A stretch of DNA of 64,000 bases from Flavobacteriaceae bacterium PS02338. GTDB lineage: Bacteria; Bacteroidota; Bacteroidia; Sphingobacteriales; Sphingobacteriaceae. The translations under genes were made by a program, and so were the position numbers. Positions 17,197 to 27,114 of this stretch are shown here, in pieces. Within the stretch, counting starts at the first letter, position 1. Every line of letters starts with the position of its first letter. Where the stretch lies: contig JASCOD010000003.1 in the NCBI GenBank assembly GCA_029959615.1, positions 124,001 through 188,000 on the forward strand. Direction: 5' to 3'. Below the pieces are notes generated by a model that ran no database searches, was not told the origin of the DNA, and saw nothing but the letters and a program-made list of their open reading frames with translations.

Positions 17197-17402
17197 TATA
17201 TTACTTCTATGGTGTTGCTTAGAAATTGAACCTTATCACCAACACGAACCTTTAAACGTTTGCGTTCTTCGGTAATTCCGTTAACTTTTACAAGTCCTTC
17301 TTCAACAATGGATTGTGCTTCTCCACCACTTTGAACCAGCGATGTAGCTTTTAACAGCGCAATTAATGGGATAAATTCCCCTTCGAGTTTAAATTGTATC
17401 AT
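17196..17402 (-). CDS. S4-domain RNA-binding protein
   Basis: A 68-residue protein made of a single S4 fold. It has LIALLKATSLVQSGGEAQSIVEEGLVKVNG in its middle (residues about 14-43; key residues Gly-Gly, Glu-Ala, Glu-Gly, Val-Asn-Gly) and ends RLKVRVGDKVQF. It resembles the YbcJ/YaaA-like small RNA-binding proteins associated with ribosomes. It overlaps aroB by one base (TAATG), so the two are one transcript. Pairing of an S4 protein with aroB has no obvious mechanistic reason. Confidence 0.9.
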   Translation of the reverse strand: MIQFKLEGEFIPLIALLKATSLVQSGGEAQSIVEEGLVKVNGITEERKRLKVRVGDKVQFLSNTIEVI

Positions 17403-17460
17403 GACATTGCAAATTTACGATTATTTAAAAGTCTTTCGTGTTAAGATGCTTAGTTATTTA

Positions 17461-17468
17461 TATTTTTG
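17461..17468 (+). promoter_or_regulatory. -7 promoter element for proline dehydrogenase
   Basis: TATTTTTG fits TAnnTTTG and lies 28 bases before the proline dehydrogenase ATG, in the 94-base gap between divergent genes. The -33 element is not clear. Confidence 0.5.
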
Positions 17469-17495
17469 CTGCGTTCTGACTAAACACTTATAAAA

Positions 17496-18680
17496 ATGAA
17501 TGCTTTTCCTAAGCAAAAAATAGACTTCAATAATACTGAGGTAGCTTTTAGGCATAAATCTAATGCCGAATTGAAGCAAGCGTATTGGCTTTTCAAAATC
17601 ATTGGAAATAATTTCCTCACTAAAGTAGGGCCACCTGTGGCTAATTTTATGCTTAATATAGGCTTGCCTATACAAGGTGCCATCAAAGCAACCATCTTTA
17701 AACAGTTTTGTGGTGGCGAAACCATTGCCGAATGTGAGCATACTATTGAGCAATTACATCAAGGTAAGGTAGGGACTATCTTGGATTATTCGGTAGAGGG
17801 CGAAGATGAGGAGCATGTTTTCGATTTTACCTGCGAAGAAATTATCAGAACGATTGAGCGTGCAGATGGCGACCCGAGAATTCCGATTACCGTTTTTAAA
17901 GTAACGGGCATTGCAAGGTTTGCACTACTGGAAAAATTAGATGCCAAACAAGAACTGACTTCAACAGAGGATGCAGAGTTTGAAAGAGTAAAACAACGAT
18001 GTGAGAAAATCTGTCGTACAGCATTTGAAAGAGGCGTGCCGGTAATGATTGATGCCGAGGATAGTTGGGTTCAGGATACTATTGATTTATTGGCTATAGA
18101 AATGATGATGAAGTTCAATAAAGAAAAACTCATCGTTTTCAATACCTATCAAATTTACCGTCACGATAAGTTAGCTGGTTTAGAAGCAGATTATCTGATC
18201 GCTAAAGAAGCAGATTTTGTTTTGGGAGCTAAATTAGTGCGTGGCGCATACATGGAAAAGGAACGCAAGCGTGCCGAAGAAATGGGTTATCCATCTCCAA
18301 TACAACCGGATAAAGCAGCTACTGATAGAGATTATAATGATGCTTTACGTTTCTGCGTAAACCATATTGAGAGAATTGGGTTTGTTTGTGGCACACACAA
18401 TGAAGAGAGTAGTCGTTTGTTAACGGAGTTGATTGACGAAAAGGGGATAGCGCACAATCATCCACATGTATATTTTGCACAGCTATTAGGGATGAGCGAT
18501 AATTTAAGCTTCAATCTTTCTAATGCTGGTTATAATGTGGCAAAATATGTTCCCTATGGACCTATTAAAGCAGTAATGCCTTATTTGTTTAGAAGAGCGC
18601 AAGAAAATACTTCTGTAGCTGGGCAAACAGGTAGAGAGCTTTCTTTGATTAGCAGAGAAAAGGTGAGGAGAGGGATTTAG
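17496..18680 (+). CDS. Proline dehydrogenase (monofunctional)
   Basis: FAD enzyme oxidizing proline to pyrroline-5-carboxylate at the membrane. The barrel motifs are present: FKVTGIARFALLEKL, DAEDSWVQDTIDLLA (about 187-201), FNTYQIYRHD, AKLVRGAYMEKER, CGTHNEES and the C-terminal YLFRRAQENTSVAGQTGREL with the substrate-binding Arg-Arg. Length 394 corresponds to the stand-alone form; no P5C dehydrogenase is adjacent. The gene stands alone between divergent and convergent neighbours. Confidence 0.94.
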   Translation: MNAFPKQKIDFNNTEVAFRHKSNAELKQAYWLFKIIGNNFLTKVGPPVANFMLNIGLPIQGAIKATIFKQFCGGETIAECEHTIEQLHQGKVGTILDYSVEGEDEEHVFDFTCEEIIRTIERADGDPRIPITVFKVTGIARFALLEKLDAKQELTSTEDAEFERVKQRCEKICRTAFERGVPVMIDAEDSWVQDTIDLLAIEMMMKFNKEKLIVFNTYQIYRHDKLAGLEADYLIAKEADFVLGAKLVRGAYMEKERKRAEEMGYPSPIQPDKAATDRDYNDALRFCVNHIERIGFVCGTHNEESSRLLTELIDEKGIAHNHPHVYFAQLLGMSDNLSFNLSNAGYNVAKYVPYGPIKAVMPYLFRRAQENTSVAGQTGRELSLISREKVRRGI

Positions 18681-18737
18681 GTTGTAGCTTTTAAGTTGTA
18701 AGTAATACGTTATAAGTCTGTACTTAAAACCTACAAC
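18681..18737. repeat. Palindromic intergenic repeat at convergent gene ends
   Basis: GTTGTAGCTTTTAAG (18681-18695) pairs with CTTAAAACCTACAAC (18723-18737) with one mismatch. Related words (TTATAAGT, AAGTTATA, TACGTTATAAG) recur at 12203-12240 and 22030-22107. It begins at the stop codon of proline dehydrogenase and probably serves as a bidirectional terminator as well as being a dispersed repeat. Confidence 0.55.
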
Positions 18738-18754
18738 GTAAAACGTATCACTCC

Positions 18755-20242
18755 CTATTGCTCGTACAATAAAAACTTTTCCTCCACATTTAAACCAAAT
18801 CGGTCTTGCGCCTTAATTAGCACTACCGATGGTTTTGGAGATTTTGATATTTGCGGTCTTGTTACTTCCCATAAATGCGAAGAGTATCGTTTACGAAGTG
18901 GATTAGCTGTGTTACCTTGGGTAGGGTATACTTTGGTATGATTAAGTTCTACAATTTTTAAAACTGTAGGGTCTACTTCTTTTGTACGGTTCATTTTTAT
19001 CCATTCCCCATCATTAATTTTGATAGAAACTGTAGTGCTATCTCCACCTCCAAACACATTTACTACCATTCGATTACTGTCTGTAGTGAGTGTCATTTGT
19101 TTTGTGGCATCTAAATTAACTCCTTTAAAACGAAAGTTATACTTACTATCATCAAAATCTATCACAAAATAACCTCTTGGAGTGCCGCATTGCATTAAAG
19201 CACTTGGTATTCCATCAGTATTTTTCTCACCTCTCCACCAATTTCCGCAAGTTGCACCAACCCCGAGCTCTTGAATATTTGGATAATTAAAAAAATGTCT
19301 ACTAACGGTATGTGTATGTCCAGATAGTATTAAAACATTAGCGTAATCTTTAAGTAAATCTAATATCTCCTGTTTGTTTTTAGTCGCAACCATCGGGATA
19401 TGCTGACTAATCACAATCGTTTTTTCTTTGGAGACGTAAGACAGATCATTTCTCAAAAATTGCAATTGTTTATCAGTTAATCTTCCTTCGTAACTCTTCT
19501 TATCTGTTGCGAAAATATTATTTAATACGATGAAATGTATTTTGCCGTAATTAAAGGCGTAATTGTCACTTCCGTTTACACGATTAAAAGCGTCATTCAT
19601 AAATAATGGATTATCTACATTTCGATCATGATTGCCCACTAACGTCCAAGAAGACGAAGGTAACTGATCCATCATTTCACGCATCATGGGTAGTAATTCA
19701 GGCTTATCATTGACTAAATCTCCGAGCATCAAGTTAAAACGGATATCATTTCGATTATCTAGTTCGGAAAAAATACTTTTTGCAGCGTAATTCAATTCCT
19801 CTGCATTGTCTACTTGAATATCTCCAATAGCTCCAACACTAAATTTAGACACTTCACTTTTATCAACTGGTACATGCCATGAAATCGTATCCTTTACAAC
19901 TGTCTGATTTGGATCTAGGTAAAGATAATTGGCATTAATTACCTTTGATTTCGACTTACTCCAAATATATTCCGACGGTAAAATTGGAAAAATCGATTCT
20001 CCAACATTTGCTCCTATGGAATAAAAGCCATTTTTATCTGTTTTAACTATATCTTTTCCGTTTGAAATTAAAATATCCTTTAAGCCTTTTTCTTTAGCAT
20101 CATGAATGCCATTATGATTAACATCATAAAAAACTTGACCTTTTACGACGATTATTTTATCAATCGCATATCCAGTTTTAGGTATTTGAACAAGTACAAA
20201 TAAAGAAATGACTAGGGCAGATATTACTATTCTATTTTTCAT
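18755..20242 (-). CDS. Exported calcineurin-like metallophosphoesterase with N- and C-terminal accessory domains
   Basis: Signal peptide (ISALVISLFVLVQIPKTGYA), then a SdrD/Cna-like N-terminal beta domain (VKGQVFYDVNHNGIHDAKEKG to TDKNGFYSI, about 33-75; quoted at its ends). The phosphoesterase core has GAIGDIQ, MLGDLVND, LVGNHDR, ISQHIP and LSGHTHTVSRH, giving most metal ligands. About 130 C-terminal residues form a further beta domain of the kind found in this family (MetallophosN/core/MetallophosC architecture). Substrate unknown; envelope phosphoesters are likely. Length 495. Confidence 0.9.
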   Translation of the reverse strand: MKNRIVISALVISLFVLVQIPKTGYAIDKIIVVKGQVFYDVNHNGIHDAKEKGLKDILISNGKDIVKTDKNGFYSIGANVGESIFPILPSEYIWSKSKSKVINANYLYLDPNQTVVKDTISWHVPVDKSEVSKFSVGAIGDIQVDNAEELNYAAKSIFSELDNRNDIRFNLMLGDLVNDKPELLPMMREMMDQLPSSSWTLVGNHDRNVDNPLFMNDAFNRVNGSDNYAFNYGKIHFIVLNNIFATDKKSYEGRLTDKQLQFLRNDLSYVSKEKTIVISQHIPMVATKNKQEILDLLKDYANVLILSGHTHTVSRHFFNYPNIQELGVGATCGNWWRGEKNTDGIPSALMQCGTPRGYFVIDFDDSKYNFRFKGVNLDATKQMTLTTDSNRMVVNVFGGGDSTTVSIKINDGEWIKMNRTKEVDPTVLKIVELNHTKVYPTQGNTANPLRKRYSSHLWEVTRPQISKSPKPSVVLIKAQDRFGLNVEEKFLLYEQ

Positions 20243-20504
20243 AAAATGTATTAAAAGTGGAGGCGAAGATAATAGTTTGATTTTCTACTTAGTTATCCTT
20301 TCTCGGAATAATTTGTAATTTGAATTTGAGAATTGTGTATTAGTTGCAGCGTGAAATTTGAATAAAAGAATAAAATTTTTTCTGATTTAGAAAAGGGATA
20401 TATTTGTTTGAAATCAAACTGATGATTTTTAATAGGATATGGCCCAATTCTTTCCTGTATTTTAGTAATTATTAAACTTTTTTAAATATTTATAAATTTA
20501 TATT

Positions 20505-21662
20505 ATGAAATTAACTGCTCGATTTATTATTATTCTTTTTTTGTTTTGCTCATGCTCAAAAACAGAAATAGATGATTTTCAAAACAATTCATCTAATCAA
20601 AATTCTTCTTTAAGAAACTTTAATAAATTTGGACGTAGCTTAGAGTCAACTTCTCCTTTGTATTTTGGTGATCCTTACACAGAAACTGCTGTGAAAAATA
20701 AAGTAAAAGAATTAATAGCTTTAGTTGGTAGCGTAGATTTAGATGATGTTAAGGAACAAAGTTCACTTATTAATGATTTAGGCTTTGACAATATTGCAAT
20801 TGTTGATTTGGAACGGGAACTACGACATAAATTTAATACATCTGAGTTAACGCTTTCTGGTAGTGGTGGATCTGTTACAGTGGAAAATGTTATAAGGGAT
20901 GTTGTAAAATATGTTGTTCCTAGCCAAGAAGGTAACTCAATTGATAAGTTTTTATACCTTTCGACAACGCATATAGATTATTTGTTTGATAACCTTGAAG
21001 GTTTTCCTATTTCTCTTAAATATTCAGCTACTAATGCTATTGGAATTAATTTTCAATTTATTTCCTATGAAATACCATGGACTAATAGGCTGATTGGAGT
21101 AAAGGCTTCTCGAGTCTCTGGCTCAGGTGGTTCACTTATTACTGTTGGTAACATGGAGTATGAAATATACTTTTCTTTGAGCAATAAACAGGGAGATCTT
21201 TCATTTAGGAGTAACACAGAAGTTATTTTTCAAGCAGAAATTTCTGTATCAATAAATGTAATTGATAAGTCAACAAATAAAATATCAAAAATTGATACAA
21301 AAAATCGAAAGCTTAATGTTAATTTGACTTATGATGTTGAGACAGGACTTCTTGTTACTGATATTTCATTACCACCAGGTGTTGGTGGTGGTGTCAGTTC
21401 TCCTAATTTAACGACGCAAAATATAGTTCGTGAAATTTTTGCAGACAAAATAGATCTGACAAGCAGATCTTTGTCTGCATATCAAATAGTTTCTGAACTT
21501 GATTTAGGTCAGATGTATTTTACTGAGTTAGAATGGACTGAATTTATTATGGCTTTGGAAAACGAATTTGATATTGAAATAAATGATGGTGATGCAGAGA
21601 ACTTAACCATGGGCACTTATGGTAATTTAGTTAATTATGTTTTGAGAAAAGTTGGTTATTAA
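20505..21662 (+). CDS. Lipoprotein with two acyl-carrier-protein-like domains lacking the serine
   Basis: Signal peptide with lipobox near Cys15/Cys17, then a Ser/Asn-rich linker. Residues about 60-138 read like an acyl carrier protein: VKNKVKELIALVGSVDLDDV, SSLINDLGFDNIAIVDLERELRHKF. The DSL phosphopantetheine site is replaced by D95-N96-I97, so no arm can be attached. Residues about 150-290 are beta-rich with no family I recognise. Residues about 305-384 look like a second ACP: VREIFADKIDL, LGQMYFTELEWTEF, IMALENEFDIEINDGDAENLT, again without the serine. Function unknown; the ACP folds may have become structural or binding modules in the periplasm. Base composition is AT-rich. Confidence 0.75.
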   Translation: MKLTARFIIILFLFCSCSKTEIDDFQNNSSNQNSSLRNFNKFGRSLESTSPLYFGDPYTETAVKNKVKELIALVGSVDLDDVKEQSSLINDLGFDNIAIVDLERELRHKFNTSELTLSGSGGSVTVENVIRDVVKYVVPSQEGNSIDKFLYLSTTHIDYLFDNLEGFPISLKYSATNAIGINFQFISYEIPWTNRLIGVKASRVSGSGGSLITVGNMEYEIYFSLSNKQGDLSFRSNTEVIFQAEISVSINVIDKSTNKISKIDTKNRKLNVNLTYDVETGLLVTDISLPPGVGGGVSSPNLTTQNIVREIFADKIDLTSRSLSAYQIVSELDLGQMYFTELEWTEFIMALENEFDIEINDGDAENLTMGTYGNLVNYVLRKVGY

Positions 21663-21674
21663 TACTTTTTTGCA

Positions 21675-21938
21675 ATGCATGATTTTACCACTAGTTCGCA
21701 AAGAGACAATATTGCTTTAGCTGTACATCCAAATGGAACGCTCTACTTTGCGCATGGTGATGCTAATGGATTAAAAGTTCAAACATTTAATAATAGTACT
21801 CAAAACTGGAATCCAGCAGTAACAGTTCAAACAGGTGTACCTGATAAAATTACTTTGCGTATATCGGAAGAAGGTATTCCGTATATTGCCACAGTAACGG
21901 ATGCCAAATTGAAAGTATTTAAATACGATGTTCCATAA
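21675..21938 (+). CDS. Short beta-propeller-like fragment
   Basis: An 87-residue ORF beginning MHDFTTSSQRDNIALAVHPNGTLYFAHGD, with two repeats of a 'LAVHPNGTLYFAHGD...KVQTFN' and 'LRISEEGIPYIATVTD...KVFKYD' type that look like single blades of a beta propeller. It has no signal peptide and is far too short for a propeller, so it is probably the C-terminal remnant of a larger exported protein, perhaps one that once included the preceding lipoprotein gene. A strong terminator follows. Confidence 0.5.
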   Translation: MHDFTTSSQRDNIALAVHPNGTLYFAHGDANGLKVQTFNNSTQNWNPAVTVQTGVPDKITLRISEEGIPYIATVTDAKLKVFKYDVP

Positions 21939-21980
21939 TTAGATAATATTAGAATAAATACTTGATCATTTTATTCAGAC

Positions 21981-22012
21981 AAAAGCCCTAAGCGCATCCG
22001 CTTAGGGCTTTT
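21981..22012. terminator. Strong bidirectional terminator
   Basis: Perfect 14-bp arms AAAAGCCCTAAGCG and its complement around a 4-base loop (CATC), with T-run on the plus strand and A-run before it. It ends the plus-strand transcript and can serve the minus-strand gene at 22106-22228. Confidence 0.85.
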
Positions 22013-22045
22013 GTTTTATTAACGATGAGTTGAGTTATAGGTTTT

Positions 22046-22107
22046 AAGTGGTAAGTTATAAGTCTGCTCGGCAAAACTTATAACGTACTACTTATTACTT
22101 ACCACTT
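22046..22107. repeat. Palindromic intergenic repeat, second copy
   Basis: AAGTGGTAAG (22046-22055) pairs with CTTACCACTT (22098-22107), with an inner GTTATAAGT/ACTTATAAC pair at 22054-22062 and 22076-22084. It shares words with the repeat at 18681-18737 and likewise lies between convergent genes, overlapping the stop codon of the small gene after it. Confidence 0.5.
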
Positions 22108-22228
22108 ACTTGACAATAAAATAACCGACAGCTAGCCAGACCAAGCCTTTTACCAAGAAAAACAAAAAGCCCCAAAAACCGATTTTTTTAATCCATTTTT
22201 TTAGTTTCTCTGCTCGTTCTGTCTTCAT
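22106..22228 (-). CDS. 40-residue single-pass membrane protein
   Basis: Starts MKTERAEKLKKWIKKIGFWG and continues with a hydrophobic run FLFFLVKGLVWLAVGYFIV ending in Lys. The pattern of basic amphipathic N-terminus then one membrane helix is typical of real small membrane proteins, and the reading frame has a proper ATG and TAA. I recall similar unnamed short proteins in Bacteroidota. Function unknown. Confidence 0.6.
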   Translation of the reverse strand: MKTERAEKLKKWIKKIGFWGFLFFLVKGLVWLAVGYFIVK

Positions 22229-22264
22229 AACTTAAAGGTTAACTGTTTAAAATTATAATTACAC

Positions 22265-22402
22265 GTTGGCGGGGAAGCCAACGCTAGAAAGTCACGGGTT
22301 GGCGTCCTCGCCAACGGACGTCATTTTACGGAGTTCATTTGTTGGTGTCCCAACAACAAATTTTGCATCATATTTTTAATTACATATTGGCGTACTCGCC
22401 AA
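22265..22402. repeat. Cluster of four GTTGGCG/CGCCAAC hairpins
   Basis: Four short hairpins with the same stem lie in 138 bases: 22265-22282 (GTTGGC/GCCAAC), 22298-22315 (GTTGGCG/CGCCAAC), 22341-22354 (GTTGG/CCAAC) and 22387-22402 (TTGGCG/CGCCAA). The spacers are unrelated AT-rich sequence. This looks like a REP-type array. It lies between two minus-strand genes. Confidence 0.6.
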
Positions 22403-22429
22403 CATTTAAATGATTTTAGTCTCTAAATA

Positions 22430-22822
22430 TTAATGCTCATCCTCCGCAAGTTTCCTTACAGCAATGATTTTGAACTCTTTGATTCCATCAGGCATTTCCC
22501 AATTAATTAAGTCGCCAGTTTGGTAACCCCATAACGCAATGCTGATAGGGGCAAAGATAGATACTTTTTGTTGTTTTATGTTAGCGTCTTTTGGTAAAAC
22601 TAATTTAAATACAAAAGTTTGGCCGTTGTCTGTACTTTCTATTTTGGCTTCTGTGTAGAGAGAAACCACATCTGTAGGTAGCTCGTCGTCTTCGAAAATT
22701 TGAGCGTTTTTAACTTCTTCCTTTAAACGAGATTTGTTGTAGTCGCTCATGATCGCCTTTTCTAGGTGCTCGTTTAAAAATTTGTAATCGCTTTTAGATA
22801 ATAAAATTGATTTTGTTTCCAT
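22430..22822 (-). CDS. GreA/GreB-type C-terminal domain protein (Rnk-like)
   Basis: A 130-residue protein with an N-terminal helical part (LSKSDYKFLNEHLEKAIM) and the FKBP-like Gre C-terminal domain (SLYTEAKIESTDNGQTFVFKLVLPK, then SIFAPISIALWGYQTGDLINWEMP). It lacks the long coiled coil with acidic tip of true GreA, as in Rnk-type nucleoside diphosphate kinase regulators, which bind RNA polymerase without transcript cleavage activity. The specific role here is not known. Confidence 0.85.
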   Translation of the reverse strand: METKSILLSKSDYKFLNEHLEKAIMSDYNKSRLKEEVKNAQIFEDDELPTDVVSLYTEAKIESTDNGQTFVFKLVLPKDANIKQQKVSIFAPISIALWGYQTGDLINWEMPDGIKEFKIIAVRKLAEDEH

Positions 22823-22937
22823 TGAAATGAAAATTAAATGAATAAATAGCCTTGTGCTGCAAGAGCAAAGGCATTGAATTAAAATCGTAGGTGGTTATTC
22901 CCCGAGATCTTTAAAAGAAAAATGCTGAAATCGGGGT

Positions 22938-23087
22938 TTAGTTAATAAAATCCTTACTTTGGTTTAAAGCAATTGGATTGATAGTGGTGCTAATCAATAG
23001 CGTTGAGGAAAGATCAAAAGGCAATACAATCCCCTTCTTCTTTTTCAAAGATTTAGGTTTTGCTGATGATGTATTGCTCTTGGTCAT
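22938..23087 (-). CDS. Small basic hypothetical protein
   Basis: 49 residues from ATG at 23087: MTKSNTSSAKPKSLKKKKGI then VLPFDLSSTLLISTTINPIA. The basic N-terminus and lack of homology I can recognise make this uncertain; an in-frame TTG start 12 codons upstream is possible. It lies alone between the Gre-like gene and katG. Confidence 0.3.
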   Translation of the reverse strand: MTKSNTSSAKPKSLKKKKGIVLPFDLSSTLLISTTINPIALNQSKDFIN

Positions 23088-23163
23088 TTTAACAAAGATG
23101 CTTTTGTTGAAGGACAAAAGCAAATAGAAAGGACTTTGTTACAATTGGGGGACTATTAAAAAA

Positions 23164-23291
23164 GACAGGCTTTCTGTTTTTAATAGAAAACCTGTCTAAA
23201 TTCCTCCCTCTTTAATTCTCCCTCCAAAGGGAGACATTGGATGCTTTAAACACTGTGTATATCCCCCTCTTTGAGGGGGCAGGGGGAGGAA
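23164..23291. repeat. Nested inverted repeats downstream of katG
   Basis: A hairpin GACAGG-TTTC/GAAA-CCTGTC (23164-23197) is followed by a pyrimidine/purine arm pair TTCCTCCC (23201-23208) and GGGGGAGGAA (23282-23291), with a CTCCCTCCAAAGGGAG hairpin at 23218-23233 inside. Such CCTCC/GGAGG elements are common intergenic repeats in this phylum. The set lies just after the katG stop and may terminate it. Confidence 0.45.
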
Positions 23292-23317
23292 ATATTTCTA
23301 TGTTTATGATGATACAG

Positions 23318-25597
<2,280 letters not shown>

Positions 25598-25771
25598 TTA
25601 ATTTTTTGTTAATGATGTATGGTATTTTTTCAATTGCCGTGAATATGACCATTGAAAAGACATTTCGCTTATTTGTTTTGTTTGCTATGTCCATACCTTT
25701 TGGTGAATTAAAGGTACGGGAGTTAGCTGATGATGTCAAAGTGCTTTTCTCTATAGCCAAATAGGTAAAAG

Positions 25772-26089
25772 CTATTTCACTTTAAAAGATTGTTTGCCAT
25801 TCAGTAAATCCCAAAATAGCATAAAGTCGCTTGCTAAGCTGTACCCGGGATATCTAAAGGTAGCAGGTTTGTTCTTTTCAAAAAAGAAGTGGCCAACCCA
25901 AGCAAAACCATAGCCTAAAAAGGGTACAGCAATAATGAAACGTAAATCGTGAAATAATAATCCACCAATTAGAGAAATAACTACCAATGCCGTACCTATA
26001 AAATGAAGCACACGACTGGTTGTATTTTGGTGCTCACTAAGGTAATACGGATAAAACTCTTGGAGCGATTTGTATTCTTTTGTGCTCAT
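25772..26089 (-). CDS. DUF962 / Mpo1-like membrane protein
   Basis: 105 residues with the family pattern: FYPYYLSEHQNTTSRVLHFIGT, two or three membrane helices (LVVISLIGGLLF, FIIAVPFLGYGFAWVGHF), FFEKNKPATFRYPGYSLASDF and MFW. The conserved His and Asn residues in the first helix and HFFFEKN match Mpo1, the yeast member, an Fe2+ dioxygenase of 2-hydroxy fatty acids. A role in fatty-acid alpha-oxidation is inferred from that relative. Confidence 0.88.
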   Translation of the reverse strand: MSTKEYKSLQEFYPYYLSEHQNTTSRVLHFIGTALVVISLIGGLLFHDLRFIIAVPFLGYGFAWVGHFFFEKNKPATFRYPGYSLASDFMLFWDLLNGKQSFKVK

Positions 26090-26116
26090 TTTCTACTGGT
26101 TTTATCCTAAAAATAA

Positions 26117-26752
26117 CTATAATAATTGATGATGTGCTAAAAAATCTCTTAACTTTTCGGGATGAACATCCATTAACAAGGTATGTAAACCTGCTTTTTT
26201 AGCACCTTCTATATGTTGTGGACTATCGTCGATGAAGAGTGTTTCTTGTGGATCTAGGTTGTTTTCTTTCAGTACCATTTCAAAAATGGCTGGATTAGGC
26301 TTACGCATGGTGGTGTCTTGAGAGAAGTAGGCTTTCTCAAAGAAATCATCATAGTTATTGAAACCAAAATCTTTTTGAAGATAGGCAATGATCCAATCGT
26401 AGTGGATTTTGTTGTTGTTGCTTAACAAAAAGGTGCGATATTTCTTTTTTACATCAAGTAGCACATCGTGATTGTTAGCCGAAACACCTATGAGCAAACT
26501 ATTCCAAGCATCATCTATTTGCTGATCTGCTAGTGACGAGTTATTGGCAAAAGTTCTAATGCCTTCTCTAAATTCTGCTGGAGAAATGGATCCCGTCTCA
26601 AAATCATCGAACAACTTATTGTGACCTTTGTGTGCAAAAAAATCGCTTACGTTCGCAATACCTAAATCTGATAGTGCTTGTTGCGTTTTTAAGAAATCTA
26701 TAGCAAAGATCACATTGCCATAATCGAAGATCACATTTTTTATTTGTGCCAT
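26117..26752 (-). CDS. HAD-family phosphatase
   Basis: Haloacid dehalogenase-like hydrolase with motif I FDYGNVIFAID, motif II FLLSNNNK, motif III KPNPAIFE and motif IV FIDDSPQHIEGA. The cap is helical (subclass with C1 cap), as in YihX-like sugar-phosphate phosphatases. I place the start at ATG 26752; an upstream TTG would add 8 residues before a typical MAQIKNVIFDYG beginning. Substrate not predictable. Confidence 0.9.
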   Translation of the reverse strand: MAQIKNVIFDYGNVIFAIDFLKTQQALSDLGIANVSDFFAHKGHNKLFDDFETGSISPAEFREGIRTFANNSSLADQQIDDAWNSLLIGVSANNHDVLLDVKKKYRTFLLSNNNKIHYDWIIAYLQKDFGFNNYDDFFEKAYFSQDTTMRKPNPAIFEMVLKENNLDPQETLFIDDSPQHIEGAKKAGLHTLLMDVHPEKLRDFLAHHQLL

Positions 26753-27040
26753 TAGTCTGGTGGAAATTTGTTGCAAATATGTTATTTCTCTTCGAAAAAA
26801 CCTAGTTCGTATTTACTCAGGCTAATTTTGATTTGTTTAAAATTTAGATTTAACAAACTTAAAGCCATAATGTAAATTTGCTCATCGAGCTATTTTTTTG
26901 AACCTTAGTGATTTTGTATTGTTAAACATGTAGTTTATCAATTTAAGGTGTAAAAATTTTAAAATTTTTCTGCAAAAGTGCTTCTTATTTTGATTACAAT
27001 TATGTAACATTGCACTCGCAAAAACTTAATAAGTTTTTCA

Positions 27041-27114
27041 GGGCCTATAGCTCAGTTGGTTAGAGTAGAAGACTCATAATCTTTTGGTCGCTGGTTCGAG
27101 CCCAGCTGGGCCCA
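27041..27114 (+). tRNA. tRNA with CAT anticodon (elongator Met or Ile2)
   Basis: All four stems close: acceptor GGGCCTA with TGGGCCC, D stem GCTC/GAGT, anticodon stem GAAGA/TCTTT with loop CTCATAA (anticodon at 27075-27077), T stem GCTGG/CCAGC with loop TTCGAGC, discriminator A. CCA is not encoded, as is usual in this phylum. It is not an initiator (no GGG/CCC in the anticodon stem). The T-arm region is reminiscent of Ile2 tRNAs, which read AUA after lysidine modification, but Met cannot be excluded. The recombinase gene's 3' end overlaps it on the other strand. Confidence 0.93.

Noticed and set aside
22265..22402. CRISPR array
   Set aside because: The repeats are short hairpins of varying spacing without 25-45 base identical repeats or cas genes. 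No CRISPR is seen anywhere in the window.
27041..27114. Initiator tRNA-Met
   Set aside because: The anticodon stem lacks the three G-C pairs of initiators, so elongator Met or Ile2 is more likely.
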